Below, one piece after another: positions 33,304-41,650 of a stretch of DNA of 64,000 nucleotides (the stretch's first letter is position 1; the number at the start of each line of letters is the position of its first letter). A program made the position numbers and the translations under genes. A model generated the notes under the pieces. It was given only the letters and a program-made list of their open reading frames with translations, was not told where the DNA came from and did no database searches. Source of the stretch: Streptomyces sp. NBC_00190 (GTDB lineage: Bacteria > Actinomycetota > Actinomycetes > Streptomycetales > Streptomycetaceae); NCBI RefSeq assembly GCF_036203305.1, contig NZ_CP108131.1:5208001-5272000 (forward strand). Direction: 5' to 3'.

Positions 33304-34267
33304 ACACAATCACACGCAGTGCCCGGCGTACGCCTGTGAACCGAACGCTGGTGCGCAGACCGAGGTGGTCTCCGTCCATCTGGAACGGAAGCGGCACCTT
33401 CGAATGCAAGGTGAAGTCCGTCAGATCGTGCAGAGACACCGCATGCTTGCCGTGCGGCCCCCGCTCAGGAGTCGAGGTCAGGAGCTGTGTCGCGTAGCGC
33501 GCGACCGCCGGAGTTGACAAACGATTGAGGGCCAATACGTCAAGTGCGGTATCGAACGACGCCTCCGGGGAGGCGTAAAGCGGACGATTGCCCAGATACG
33601 TCCACGGCGAGGTGTTGCAGACTATCGACAGCACCAGGTCCGTCACCGGATCCGCGCCGGGGCGCTCCAGCGTGACCGTCCCGTGTCGGCGGTTCGGTTC
33701 CTCCAGGAACTGCCGCATCAGCTGTCGTACATACAGGGCGTGCGTCGAACGCTTGCCGCGCTCGCGCTGCTGTTCGACCCGCCCCACCACGCCCGCGTCG
33801 AAACCGAAGCCCGCGCAGAAGGTGAACCAGCGGGCCGGGACGGACTCGTCCTCCGTGCCCGGGGCGCCGGCCGCCAGGCCCAGCCCCACCGTCCGCTCCC
33901 GCTGCTCGCGCAGTGCGTCGAGCAGGGCGCCGGTCGCCTCGACCGCGTCGTTGGGCAGGCCGAGGGCGCGGGCGAACACATTGGTGGAGCCGCCGGGCAC
34001 CACCGCCAGCCGGGGCCGCCGCTCCGGATCGGGCCCGTCGTGCAGCAGTCCGTTGACCACCTCGTTGACCGTGCCGTCGCCGCCCAGGGCCACGACGAGG
34101 TCGAGCCCCTCGTGCGCGGCCTTGCGTCCCAGGTCACGGGCGTGGCCGCGGTACTCGGTGGTCACCGCCTCCAGCTTCATCTCGCTGGCCAGGGCGTGGG
34201 TCAGGACGTCACGCGTGCGCGCGCTGGTGGTCGTCGCTGCTGGGTTGGCCACGAGAAGTGCACGCAT
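33302..34267 (-). CDS. Diacylglycerol kinase-like lipid kinase
   Basis: A 321-residue DAGK_cat-family enzyme (YegS/DgkB-like). The N-terminal RALLVANPAAT, ATP-binding GGDGTVNEVVNGLL and VPGGSTNVFARALGLP motifs are clear. It phosphorylates diacylglycerol or a related lipid at the membrane and recycles lipid. The ATG at 34267 is preferred to the one at 34285, which adds non-family residues (MGSLAL). Its promoter faces the 34352 gene. Confidence 0.9.
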   Translation of the reverse strand: MRALLVANPAATTTSARTRDVLTHALASEMKLEAVTTEYRGHARDLGRKAAHEGLDLVVALGGDGTVNEVVNGLLHDGPDPERRPRLAVVPGGSTNVFARALGLPNDAVEATGALLDALREQRERTVGLGLAAGAPGTEDESVPARWFTFCAGFGFDAGVVGRVEQQRERGKRSTHALYVRQLMRQFLEEPNRRHGTVTLERPGADPVTDLVLSIVCNTSPWTYLGNRPLYASPEASFDTALDVLALNRLSTPAVARYATQLLTSTPERGPHGKHAVSLHDLTDFTLHSKVPLPFQMDGDHLGLRTSVRFTGVRRALRVIV

Positions 34268-34351
34268 GAGCGCCAGACTACCCACCCCTTCGGACGCGGA
34301 CCCTACTGCCCGTCCCCTCCGGCCTGCGGGGCCCGCGGCTACCCTGCTGGG

Positions 34352-34810
34352 GTGAGCAAGAAGCAGCCCCCGAAAGCCGCCGTCCCCGCCGCCACCCCCG
34401 CCGCCGGGCCCGCCGTCCTGCCCGGCCGGCTGACCGCCGCCGCCGTGCTGACGGCCCTGGAGGGTCTGGCGCTGGCAGGCCTGGGTGTCTACATGCTGTT
34501 CGTGGGCATCGCCGGCGACCCCGACTCCCCGCAGCAGGCCGAGACGGGAGGCATCACGCTGCTCGCGCTCGCCGCGCTGCCGCTGGTCGCGGCCCGCGGG
34601 CTGCGCCTGGGCCGCCGCTGGAGCCGCGGCCCGGCCCTGATCACCCAGCTGATGGCGCTGCCGGTGGCCTGGACCCTGTACTCCACGGGCGGCGCGATGA
34701 TCGCCGCCGCCGTGGTCCTGGCCGCGACCGCGGTGGCCGTCGTGGCCCTGCTGGTGAACCCGACGGCGACCGTGGCCCTCGGAATCGGGCCTCGCGAAGA
34801 GACCCGATAA
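34352..34810 (+). CDS. Small integral membrane protein, unknown function
   Basis: A 152-residue protein with four hydrophobic segments after a Pro/Ala-rich, basic N-terminus (KKQPPKAA). It is common in Streptomyces next to this sigma-factor locus. GTG start at 34352; no clear Shine-Dalgarno beyond GCTGGG. It is convergent with the sigma-factor gene, 31 bp between stops. No function can be assigned. Confidence 0.8.
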   Translation: MSKKQPPKAAVPAATPAAGPAVLPGRLTAAAVLTALEGLALAGLGVYMLFVGIAGDPDSPQQAETGGITLLALAALPLVAARGLRLGRRWSRGPALITQLMALPVAWTLYSTGGAMIAAAVVLAATAVAVVALLVNPTATVALGIGPREETR

Positions 34811-34841
34811 CCGCTGCCGCTGTTACTCCCCGGCTCCTCGC

Positions 34842-35711
34842 CTACTCCTCGACGAGGAGTTTCTCGCGGAGCTGGGCCAGGGTGCGGGCCAGCAGGCGCG
34901 AGACGTGCATCTGGGAGATGCCGACCTCCTGGGCGATCTGCGACTGGGTCATGTTGCCGAAGAACCGCAGCAGCAGGATCCGCTTCTCCCGCGGAGGCAG
35001 CCCCTCCAGCAGCGGCTTGAGGGATTCGCGGTACTCGACGCCCTCCAGGGCTTCGTCCTCCGCGCCCAGGGTGTCCGCGACCGCCGGCGACTCGTCGTCG
35101 GTGTCCGGGACGTCCAGCGAAAGCGTGCTGTAGGCATTGGCTGATTCCAGCCCCTCCAGCACCTCCTCCTCGGAGATCCCGAGCCGTTCCGCCAGCTCGT
35201 GCACCGTGGGGGAGCGGCCGTGCTGCTGGGACAGCTCGGCCGTGGCCGTCGTCAGCGAGAGCCGCAGCTCCTGCAGGCGCCGGGGTACGCGTACCGCCCA
35301 GCCCTTGTCACGGAAGTGGCGCTTGATCTCGCCGACCACCGTGGGCGTGGCGTACGTGGAGAACTCGACCCCGCGGTCCGGGTCGAACCGGTCCACCGAC
35401 TTGATCAGGCCGATCGTCGCGACCTGCGTCAGGTCGTCGAGCGGTTCGCCGCGGTTGCGGAAGCGCCGCGCCAGGTGCTCGACCAGCGGCAGGTGCATCC
35501 GTACGAGCCGGTTGCGCAGCTCCGCCTTCTCCGCCGAGCCGTCGGGCAGCGCCCGCAGCTCGATGAACAGGGCCCGCGCGCCACTGCGGTCGCGCGGATC
35601 CGGCAGCGCCTGCGCCACCGGGAAGATCGGAGCCGCCAGGGGCTCCGCCGGTGCCACCGGAACCGCCGGGGTCTGGGGTGGCTGTGGTTGGTCGTGCTGG
35701 TTCTCGCTCAT
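34842..35711 (-). CDS. sigH: SigB/SigF-family stress sigma factor (SigH-type)
   Basis: A 289-residue group 3 sigma factor. Region 2 (LVRMHLPLVEHLARRF, DLTQVATIGLIKSVDRFDPDRG), region 3 and region 4 (GNMTQSQIAQEVGISQMHVSRLL) are complete. The adjacent anti-sigma gene and genomic position point to SigH of S. coelicolor, which works in osmotic stress and development. ATG 35711 gives the shortest full protein, but the frame is open up to 36413 with no stop, in the same region as the anti-sigma gene in another frame. In S. coelicolor several longer SigH isoforms exist, so a longer form is possible here. Confidence 0.88.
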   Translation of the reverse strand: MSENQHDQPQPPQTPAVPVAPAEPLAAPIFPVAQALPDPRDRSGARALFIELRALPDGSAEKAELRNRLVRMHLPLVEHLARRFRNRGEPLDDLTQVATIGLIKSVDRFDPDRGVEFSTYATPTVVGEIKRHFRDKGWAVRVPRRLQELRLSLTTATAELSQQHGRSPTVHELAERLGISEEEVLEGLESANAYSTLSLDVPDTDDESPAVADTLGAEDEALEGVEYRESLKPLLEGLPPREKRILLLRFFGNMTQSQIAQEVGISQMHVSRLLARTLAQLREKLLVEE

Positions 35712-35866
35712 AGGGCCCGCCCGTCGCTCCGCCGAGTCCAAAAAGCCGTCTTCCGCATCCGCGTCAGCCGGGTGCGGCCGGGCGTGCTGCTGCTCCGGGA
35801 TGCCGCCGTCGACCTCGTGCCGTACCCGGGGCCGATCCCCGCCCCGCACCGGGATCTCCCCGCCGC

Positions 35867-36280
35867 TCACGCCGGGCCTGGTCCCGCGCCGCGCTGTTTG
35901 TAGAGACTGATGCTCACCGTCCGGTCCTCCTCGACCGTCGACTCGACCTTGCCGGCCAGGGCCGACAGTACGGTCCAGGCGAACGTGTCGCGCTCCGGCG
36001 CACGTCCGTCCGTGGTCGGCGCCGAGACGGTCACCTCCAGCGAATCGTCCACCAGCCGGAAGACGCAGCTGAGGACGGAGCCCGGCACGGCCTGCTGGAG
36101 CAGGATCGCGCAGGCTTCGTCCACCGCGATGCGGAGGTCCTCGATCTCGTCGAGAGTGAAGTCCAAACGTGCCGCGAGGCCGGCCGTGGCCGTCCGCAGC
36201 ACCGACAGGTAGGCACCCGCAGCGGGCAGCCGGACTTCCACGAAGTCCTGGGTCCCGGGCTCGCCTGCGATCTGGGACAC
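35867..36280 (-). CDS. ushX: RsbW-like anti-sigma factor (SigH partner)
   Basis: A 137-residue GHKL-type ATPase/kinase fold. The N-box is visible as DLRIAVDEACAILLQQAV, and the following strand region as CVFRLVDDSLEVTVSAP. Such proteins bind SigB-family sigma factors and are released by an anti-anti-sigma factor. The GTG at 36280 follows GGAGGTG at normal spacing; the longer frame to 36448 lacks homology. It precedes sigH by 155 bp on the same strand. The symbol comes from the S. coelicolor locus; confidence in orthology is moderate. Confidence 0.82.
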   Translation of the reverse strand: MSQIAGEPGTQDFVEVRLPAAGAYLSVLRTATAGLAARLDFTLDEIEDLRIAVDEACAILLQQAVPGSVLSCVFRLVDDSLEVTVSAPTTDGRAPERDTFAWTVLSALAGKVESTVEEDRTVSISLYKQRGAGPGPA

Positions 36281-36484
36281 CCTCACCTCCAAGGTGGTAC
36301 GAGCTGTGTTCGCCGGTGACGCTATCGCGATCCGGGCAATCGTGTCGCGGCACCCCTCGTGGCGCCCGCTGGGGGCACCCCTTCCCACGGCCAGTGACTG
36401 ATGGTAAGCCCATGGGTACGCACAGTGGCTAGGGGTCTGCGGGCCCAAATCTGGGGAACCGGCGGAGGGTTGACCTACCCCGCT

Positions 36485-36745
36485 TCAGACGATCGAACCG
36501 TCGACAAAACACCACCGCCACATCTCGCCCGGTTCGAAGCTCCGCATCACCGGATGGCCGGTCTGCTCGTGGTGCGCGGTGGCGTGCCGGTGGGGCGAGG
36601 AGTCGCAGCAGGCCACGCGTCCGCACTCCAGGCACATCCGCAGCTGCACGGGGTGGCTGCCGATCGCCAGACATTCGGGGCAGGTCAGGTCAGACGGGGC
36701 GGGCTCGGGGCGCGGCAGTTCGGCAACGTGGGTGCACTCGCTCAT
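36485..36745 (-). CDS. UBP-type zinc-finger protein
   Basis: An 86-residue protein consisting of a ubiquitin-protease-type zinc finger (ZnF-UBP). Metal ligands: CTH, CPEC, CLECGRVACCDSS and HRHATAHHEQTGHP. In eukaryotes the domain binds the C-terminus of ubiquitin; in actinomycetes such short proteins are widespread and of unknown role. ATG 36745 is 66 bp from the divergent antiporter gene's start. Confidence 0.87.
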   Translation of the reverse strand: MSECTHVAELPRPEPAPSDLTCPECLAIGSHPVQLRMCLECGRVACCDSSPHRHATAHHEQTGHPVMRSFEPGEMWRWCFVDGSIV

Positions 36746-36810
36746 GATTGCCAGCGTACGGCCAGGGTGCGGGTGCGCGATGGCTCCGACGGGCGGGGAG
36801 GGGATCTTCG

Positions 36811-38394
36811 ATGGAGGTATTGCAGCTGGTGGCGCTGGTCGCGGGGAGCGCGGCCGTCGCGGGCGTGGCCCGCCGGACCCCGGTGCCGGCGCCGCTGCTG
36901 CTGGTGGCCGCCGGGCTCGTCGCCGCGTACCTGCCGGGGGTGCCCCCGTACACCCTCGACCCGCACATCGTCCTGCCGCTGCTGCTCCCGCCGCTCCTGC
37001 ACACGGCCGCCGTCGACAGCTCGTACCTGGACCTGCGGTCGAACATCCGGCCCATCGCGCTGCTGTCGGTGGGCTACGTGCTCTTCGCGACGATCGCCGT
37101 CGGGTACACGGCGTACCTCCTGGTGCCGGGCCTGTCGCTGCCGGTCGCGCTGGTGCTGGGCGCGGTGATCGCGCCGCCGGACGCGGTCGCGGCGACCGCG
37201 ATCGCCCGCAAGCTCGGGCTGCCGAACCGGATCACCACGATCCTGCAGGGCGAGTCCCTGGTGAACGACGCCACGGCCATCACCGCGTACAAGGTGGCCC
37301 TGGCGGCGGCTGTCGGGGTGAGCGCCGGCTGGGCGGGCGGGATCGCGGAGTTCCTGCTGGCGTCCGTGGGCGGGATCGGCGTGGGCCTGCTGCTGATGGT
37401 CCCGATCCACCAGCTGCGCAAGCGGCTGAAGGAGCCGCTGCTCCAGAACACCCTTTCGCTGCTGATCCCCTTCGTGGCGTACGCGGCGGCCGAGCGTGTG
37501 CACGCCTCCGGGGTGCTCGCCGTGGTCGTGGTGGCGCTGTACATCGGGCACCGCAACTGGCAGGTCGACTTCGCCACCCGGCTGCAGGAGGAGGCGGTGT
37601 GGAAGGTGATCGCCTTCGTGCTGGAGTCGGTGGTCTTCGCGCTGATCGGCCTGCAGCTGCCGGTGGTCCTCAAGGGGCTCGGGGAGTACGAGGGCCTGCA
37701 CGCGGCCTGGTACGCGGTCGTGGTGTTCGTCGCGGTGGTGGTGGCCCGGTTCCTGTGGGTGTTCCCGGCGACCTTCGTGCCGCGGTGGGTGTCGGAGCGG
37801 ATCCGGGAGCGGGAGCCGGAGACCAACTGGAAGGCCCCGGTGATCGTGGGCTGGGCCGGGATGCGGGGCGTGGTCTCGCTGGCCATCGCCTTCTCCGTGC
37901 CGATGCCGGTGCCGCACCGGAACCTGATCCTGTTCCTCACCTTCACGACGGTCATCGGGACGCTGGTGGTGCAGGGGCTGACGCTGCCGCCGCTGATCAG
38001 GCTGCTGAGGCTGCCGCCGCGCGATGCGCAGGCCGAGACGCTGGCGGAGGCGCAGGCGCAGAGCGAAGCCTCGCGGGCGGCGGAGGAACGGCTCGCGGAG
38101 CTGCTGGAGGAACCGGAGAACAGCACGCTGCCGCCGCCGCTGGCGGACCGGCTGCGGACGGTGCTGGAGCGCCGGCGCAACGCGGTGTGGGAGCGGCTGG
38201 GCGAGGTCAACCCGGTGACGGGGGAGTCGGCGGACGACATCTACCGGCGCCTCGCGCGGGAGATGATCGAGGCGGAGCGGGAGGTCTTCGTCGCGCTGCG
38301 GGACCGGCGGCGGATCGACGACGAGATGCTGCGGGCGCTGCTGCGCCGCCTGGACCTGGAGGAAGCGGCGGCGTACCGGGAGGAGGCGGGCTGA
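36811..38394 (+). CDS. Na+/H+ antiporter, CPA1 family
   Basis: A 527-residue exchanger with ~12 membrane helices. Family motifs are visible: the PPLLHTAAVD segment, AVIAPPDAVAATAI (membrane Asp), QGESLVNDATAI (conserved Glu and the ND pair) and WAGMRGVVSLA. The C-terminal ~110 residues form a charged, helical, mostly cytoplasmic tail typical of bacterial NhaP-like/CPA1 proteins. It would use the proton gradient to expel Na+ for pH and salt homeostasis. ATG 36811 follows GGGGAGGGG; the in-frame ATG at 36748 is rejected. Confidence 0.92.
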   Translation: MEVLQLVALVAGSAAVAGVARRTPVPAPLLLVAAGLVAAYLPGVPPYTLDPHIVLPLLLPPLLHTAAVDSSYLDLRSNIRPIALLSVGYVLFATIAVGYTAYLLVPGLSLPVALVLGAVIAPPDAVAATAIARKLGLPNRITTILQGESLVNDATAITAYKVALAAAVGVSAGWAGGIAEFLLASVGGIGVGLLLMVPIHQLRKRLKEPLLQNTLSLLIPFVAYAAAERVHASGVLAVVVVALYIGHRNWQVDFATRLQEEAVWKVIAFVLESVVFALIGLQLPVVLKGLGEYEGLHAAWYAVVVFVAVVVARFLWVFPATFVPRWVSERIREREPETNWKAPVIVGWAGMRGVVSLAIAFSVPMPVPHRNLILFLTFTTVIGTLVVQGLTLPPLIRLLRLPPRDAQAETLAEAQAQSEASRAAEERLAELLEEPENSTLPPPLADRLRTVLERRRNAVWERLGEVNPVTGESADDIYRRLAREMIEAEREVFVALRDRRRIDDEMLRALLRRLDLEEAAAYREEAG

Positions 38395-38471
38395 TCCCGT
38401 CCCCCGCACGGGGGAGCGGGATGGGACCGGGGGCCGACGCGCCGGGCCGCGCCGGACCCGAGGCTCGACCC

Positions 38472-39392
38472 ATGACACCGAACTCTCCGAACTCTTCGGC
38501 CGCGTGCGGATTCTGGGCCGCCGGTACGAGCACCCTCGCGCTCGGCGCCGGCCTGCTGGGGGCGGGTCCGCCGCCGCTCGCCTGGGGGCTGGCCGGGGCG
38601 GCCGCCGTGGCCGGGGCGGGGCTGGCCGTGCGGCGGCGGGCGGTGCTGTGGGCGGCCTGCGGGCTGTCCGCGGCTGCGGGGTTCGGCCTGCTGATGGACG
38701 TGGTGGGACTGCTGTTCGCGCAGGGGGTCGACGACGGGGCGGCGGCGGTACTGCACGCGCTCGGCCTGCTGGGCGCGGTGCTGCTCGCGGGCGCCGCACG
38801 ACCCCGTGGGACCGGGCCCGTGGTGGCGCCGCAGCCCTCCGCGGCCTCCCGCCGGGCGCACCTCGCCGCGTGCGCGGGAGCGCTGGCCTTCGTTCCGTAC
38901 GTGGCGATGAAGCTGACGTGGGCGCTGGGCGGCACCTTCGCGGGGATCAGCGGCGCGGAGATGCTGGCGGCCTCCGAGCGCAACGGGGCGTCCGGACTCT
39001 GGCTCACCCTGGAGCGCTGGGGGCTGGACGGCACGGTGCTGCTGGCCGCGCTCGGGGTCTTCCTGCTCTTCGGCCTGGTCGGGTCGTGGGGGCAGGTCTT
39101 CCCGCGGTGGACCCTCGCGCTGCGCGGCCGCCGGGTGCCGCGCTGGCTGCCGCTCGGGCCCGCCCTGATCGGCGTGGGCACGCTGGTGCCCTACGGCCTG
39201 TTCGGCGTCGGCTATCTGACGCTGGCTTCGGCCGGGGTGGTGAGCGTCCGTGCCGGTGACTTCCACTCCCCGGCGGACGCGGTGCTGGTCGGCTGGATCG
39301 GCTTCTCGGCCTTCGCCGGATACGGGCTGGCCCTGCTGGTGGCGACGCGGTCGTACTGGCTGCGCACGCGCTCGGTCACGGCCGGCCCGTGA
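38472..39392 (+). CDS. Polytopic membrane protein, unknown function
   Basis: A 306-residue protein with eight or nine hydrophobic segments. It has no recognised catalytic or transport motif. Polar loops contain KLTWALGG and SWGQVFPRW-like stretches seen in Streptomyces hypothetical membrane proteins. ATG start; no good Shine-Dalgarno (GAGGCTCGACCC). It follows the antiporter after 77 bp and overlaps the convergent PLP gene by 17 bp. Confidence 0.78.
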   Translation: MTPNSPNSSAACGFWAAGTSTLALGAGLLGAGPPPLAWGLAGAAAVAGAGLAVRRRAVLWAACGLSAAAGFGLLMDVVGLLFAQGVDDGAAAVLHALGLLGAVLLAGAARPRGTGPVVAPQPSAASRRAHLAACAGALAFVPYVAMKLTWALGGTFAGISGAEMLAASERNGASGLWLTLERWGLDGTVLLAALGVFLLFGLVGSWGQVFPRWTLALRGRRVPRWLPLGPALIGVGTLVPYGLFGVGYLTLASAGVVSVRAGDFHSPADAVLVGWIGFSAFAGYGLALLVATRSYWLRTRSVTAGP

Positions 39393-40317
39393 CCACGGCG
39401 GCCAGGGTGGTGCCGCGCGGGAAGGTGCCGGAGGCGGTGAGCTCGGCCAGGGCCCAGAGGAGTTTGGCCACGTAGATCCGCTCGACCGGGAGGCCGTGGC
39501 GGGCCTCGAAGTCGGCGGCGAAGGCGTCCAGCGCGGCCGGGACGCGGGCGTAGCCGCCGTGGTGGAAGCCCTCGGCCAGGGCCCAGCCGCCGGCCGGGCC
39601 GCCGAAGGCCTGGTGCTGGAGGGAACGTATCTCCGCGTCCAGGAACCCGCCCGCCAGGACCGGCACGCCGAGCGCCTGCTGGCCGGGGTCGAGCCCTGCG
39701 GCCAGGCCCGCCAGGGTGCCGCCCGTCCCGCAGGCCACCGCGACCACGTCGGCCCGCCCGCGCAGCTCCCGGCCCAGCTCGGCGCAGCCCGCGAGGGCGA
39801 GGACGTTGCTGCCGCCTTCCGGGACGACGTACGCCTCCTGCGCACCGGCCCCGTCCAGCAGGCGGGCCAGCGTCCGCGGCTCGGCCTTGAGGCGGTAGTC
39901 GGCCCGGGACACGAAGTGCAGCCGCATGCCGTCCGCCGCGCACCGGACGAGGGAGTCGTTGAGCGGCCGCCCGGCCAGCTCGTCGCCGCGCACGACGCCG
40001 ACCGTCCGCAGCCCGAGCAGCCGCCCGGCGGCAGCCGTGGCCCGCAGGTGGTTGGAGTAGGCCCCGCCGAAGGTGGCCAGCGTGTCGTGCCCGGCGGCCA
40101 CGGCGGCCCGCAGGTTCGGCGCGAGCTTGCGCCACTTGTTCCCGGGAAGCTCCGGGTGCACCAGGTCGTCCCGCTTGAGCAGCAGCCGCACGCCGTGCGC
40201 GGCGAACCGGTCGTCGCGGACCTCTTGCAAGGGGGACGGCGGGCGCGGCTGCAGGAGCACGTCAAGGTTCGCGGGGCGGTTCACCCACCCATTGTGGGCC
40301 GCTCCTGCCCGTGCCAT
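39376..40317 (-). CDS. PLP enzyme, ACC deaminase/D-cysteine desulfhydrase family
   Basis: A 313-residue fold-type II pyridoxal-phosphate enzyme. The PLP lysine lies in NKWRKLAPNL, with TFGGAYSNHLRATA next (Ser-Asn substrate loop) and the phosphate loop CGTGGTLAGLAAGL. Members are 1-aminocyclopropane-1-carboxylate deaminases or D-cysteine desulfhydrases; the sequence alone does not separate them here. It starts with ATG at 40317 and overlaps the upstream-lying membrane gene at its 3' end by 17 bp. Confidence 0.88.
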   Translation of the reverse strand: MARAGAAHNGWVNRPANLDVLLQPRPPSPLQEVRDDRFAAHGVRLLLKRDDLVHPELPGNKWRKLAPNLRAAVAAGHDTLATFGGAYSNHLRATAAAGRLLGLRTVGVVRGDELAGRPLNDSLVRCAADGMRLHFVSRADYRLKAEPRTLARLLDGAGAQEAYVVPEGGSNVLALAGCAELGRELRGRADVVAVACGTGGTLAGLAAGLDPGQQALGVPVLAGGFLDAEIRSLQHQAFGGPAGGWALAEGFHHGGYARVPAALDAFAADFEARHGLPVERIYVAKLLWALAELTASGTFPRGTTLAAVVTGRP

Positions 40318-40440
40318 CGCACGTCAGAGCCCCGCCCACACCATTCGGGTGGTGTGAACGGGGCCGGAGCCGACGCGCTGGACTGTCCCGATCGCCGTCG
40401 CCCGGCGGGCCGGGGCCTATGCCTCGCGGGTGACGCGCGC

Positions 40441-40869
40441 GTGATCCGTGAACACCCGCCTGAACAGGTCGTGCCCCGTCCGCCCGGCGTGGCGCAGCGC
40501 CCAGTCCTGCGCGTCCGCCTGCTCGTGTGGGCGCTGCCCGGCGGAGGGATGGACCTGGGCGACTCGCTGCCCGGCACGGCCGTCCGTGAGGTCAAGGAGG
40601 AGACCGGGCTCGACGTGGAGATCACGGGACTGGTCGGCACGTACACGGACCCCCGGCACATCATCGAGTACACCGACGGCGAGGTCAGGCGGCAGTTCAA
40701 CGTCTGCTTCACGGCCAGTATCACGGGCGGAGAACTGTCGCTCTCCGACGAGAGCACGGAACTGCGGTTCGTGGCACCGGCAGACCTCGACGGGCTGCCC
40801 ATGCACCACACCCAACGACTGCGCCTCCAACACTTCTTGGAGCACCGTCCCGCGCCGTACCTCGGCTAA
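40441..40869 (+). CDS. Nudix hydrolase with degraded N-terminus (possible pseudogene)
   Basis: The C-terminal ~100 residues form a normal Nudix fold. The Nudix box reads GGGMDLGDSLPGTAVREVKEETGL, with Asp in place of the usual Glu of the GES element. The first ~35 residues (from the GTG at 40441) are Pro/Arg-rich and do not resemble the first strands of the fold; the box starts too early after them. A frame change or deletion in the 5' part is likely. No Shine-Dalgarno is seen. It could be a shortened functional enzyme or a decaying gene. Confidence 0.6.
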   Translation: MIREHPPEQVVPRPPGVAQRPVLRVRLLVWALPGGGMDLGDSLPGTAVREVKEETGLDVEITGLVGTYTDPRHIIEYTDGEVRRQFNVCFTASITGGELSLSDESTELRFVAPADLDGLPMHHTQRLRLQHFLEHRPAPYLG

Positions 40870-40952
40870 CCACGCGCTGCCGGCCGGGCGCAGCCGTCGT
40901 AGCCGCGCTCCGCCGCCTCGCGCGGGGCTGGGGAGGCGGAGCGCGGGCCGGG

Positions 40953-41543
40953 CTACTTGAGGCGTTCGGCCACGCGTTCGCGCAGGGACTTCATCGTGAA
41001 GCCCTTGGGGTCGATCTTGCCCGGCTGCCATTCGAGGTGGCCGATCACCGAGGGGGCCGTCCAGCCGTGGACCCGGCAGACGGCCGCCGCCGCGCGGGTG
41101 ATCGCGTCGAGCTGGACCGCCGGCCAGGGGTCCTTGCCGTCGCCGAGGTTCTCGCACTCGAAGCCGTAGAAGTGGCGGTTGCCGTCGGTGGTCGCCTCGT
41201 TGTCGGGCGGGAGCCGCTTCTCCGCGATCACCGCCGCCAGGACGTCGGGGTCCCCGGCGCCCGCGTGGTTGGCGCGGCCGTAGCCGACCAGGTGGACGCG
41301 GCCGTCCTTGGCGATCACGCCGTGGCAGAGCGGGCCCGGCAGGGCGGAGTAGCCGTCGCGGCAGAGCTGGACGGTGTACGGGGTGCCGTGCGTGACGGTG
41401 TGGTGGATCATCACCCCGTGCACCGGCCCCCAGGGGCCCTTGTGGTTGCGGTTGTGGGTGCGCCAGGCGCCGACCTCGACGACGGTCAGACCCTCGTGCC
41501 GCAATGCGCTGATGAATCGGTCCGCGGACATGGGTGCGGCCAT
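40953..41543 (-). CDS. N-acetylmuramoyl-L-alanine amidase (Amidase_2 type)
   Basis: A 196-residue zinc amidase cleaving peptidoglycan between muramic acid and the stem peptide. The metal-binding His pair in GVMIHHTVTHG, then HLVGYGRANHAGAG and the late GHLEWQPGKIDPKGF motif match the family. There is no signal peptide, as in phage endolysins and some actinomycete autolysins, so the export route is unclear. The ATG at 41543 is preceded by AAAGGAGG. A role in wall recycling or lysis is inferred. Confidence 0.9.
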   Translation of the reverse strand: MAAPMSADRFISALRHEGLTVVEVGAWRTHNRNHKGPWGPVHGVMIHHTVTHGTPYTVQLCRDGYSALPGPLCHGVIAKDGRVHLVGYGRANHAGAGDPDVLAAVIAEKRLPPDNEATTDGNRHFYGFECENLGDGKDPWPAVQLDAITRAAAAVCRVHGWTAPSVIGHLEWQPGKIDPKGFTMKSLRERVAERLK

Positions 41544-41650
41544 GGCCGCCTCCTTTACAGTGCGTGACGGACACGTTATGTGTGTGTCTCGTTACACTCC
41601 GGTTTAGCGGAGGCGGCTCTTCCGGGGCTAGGGCGTTATCCGGCCAGCTG

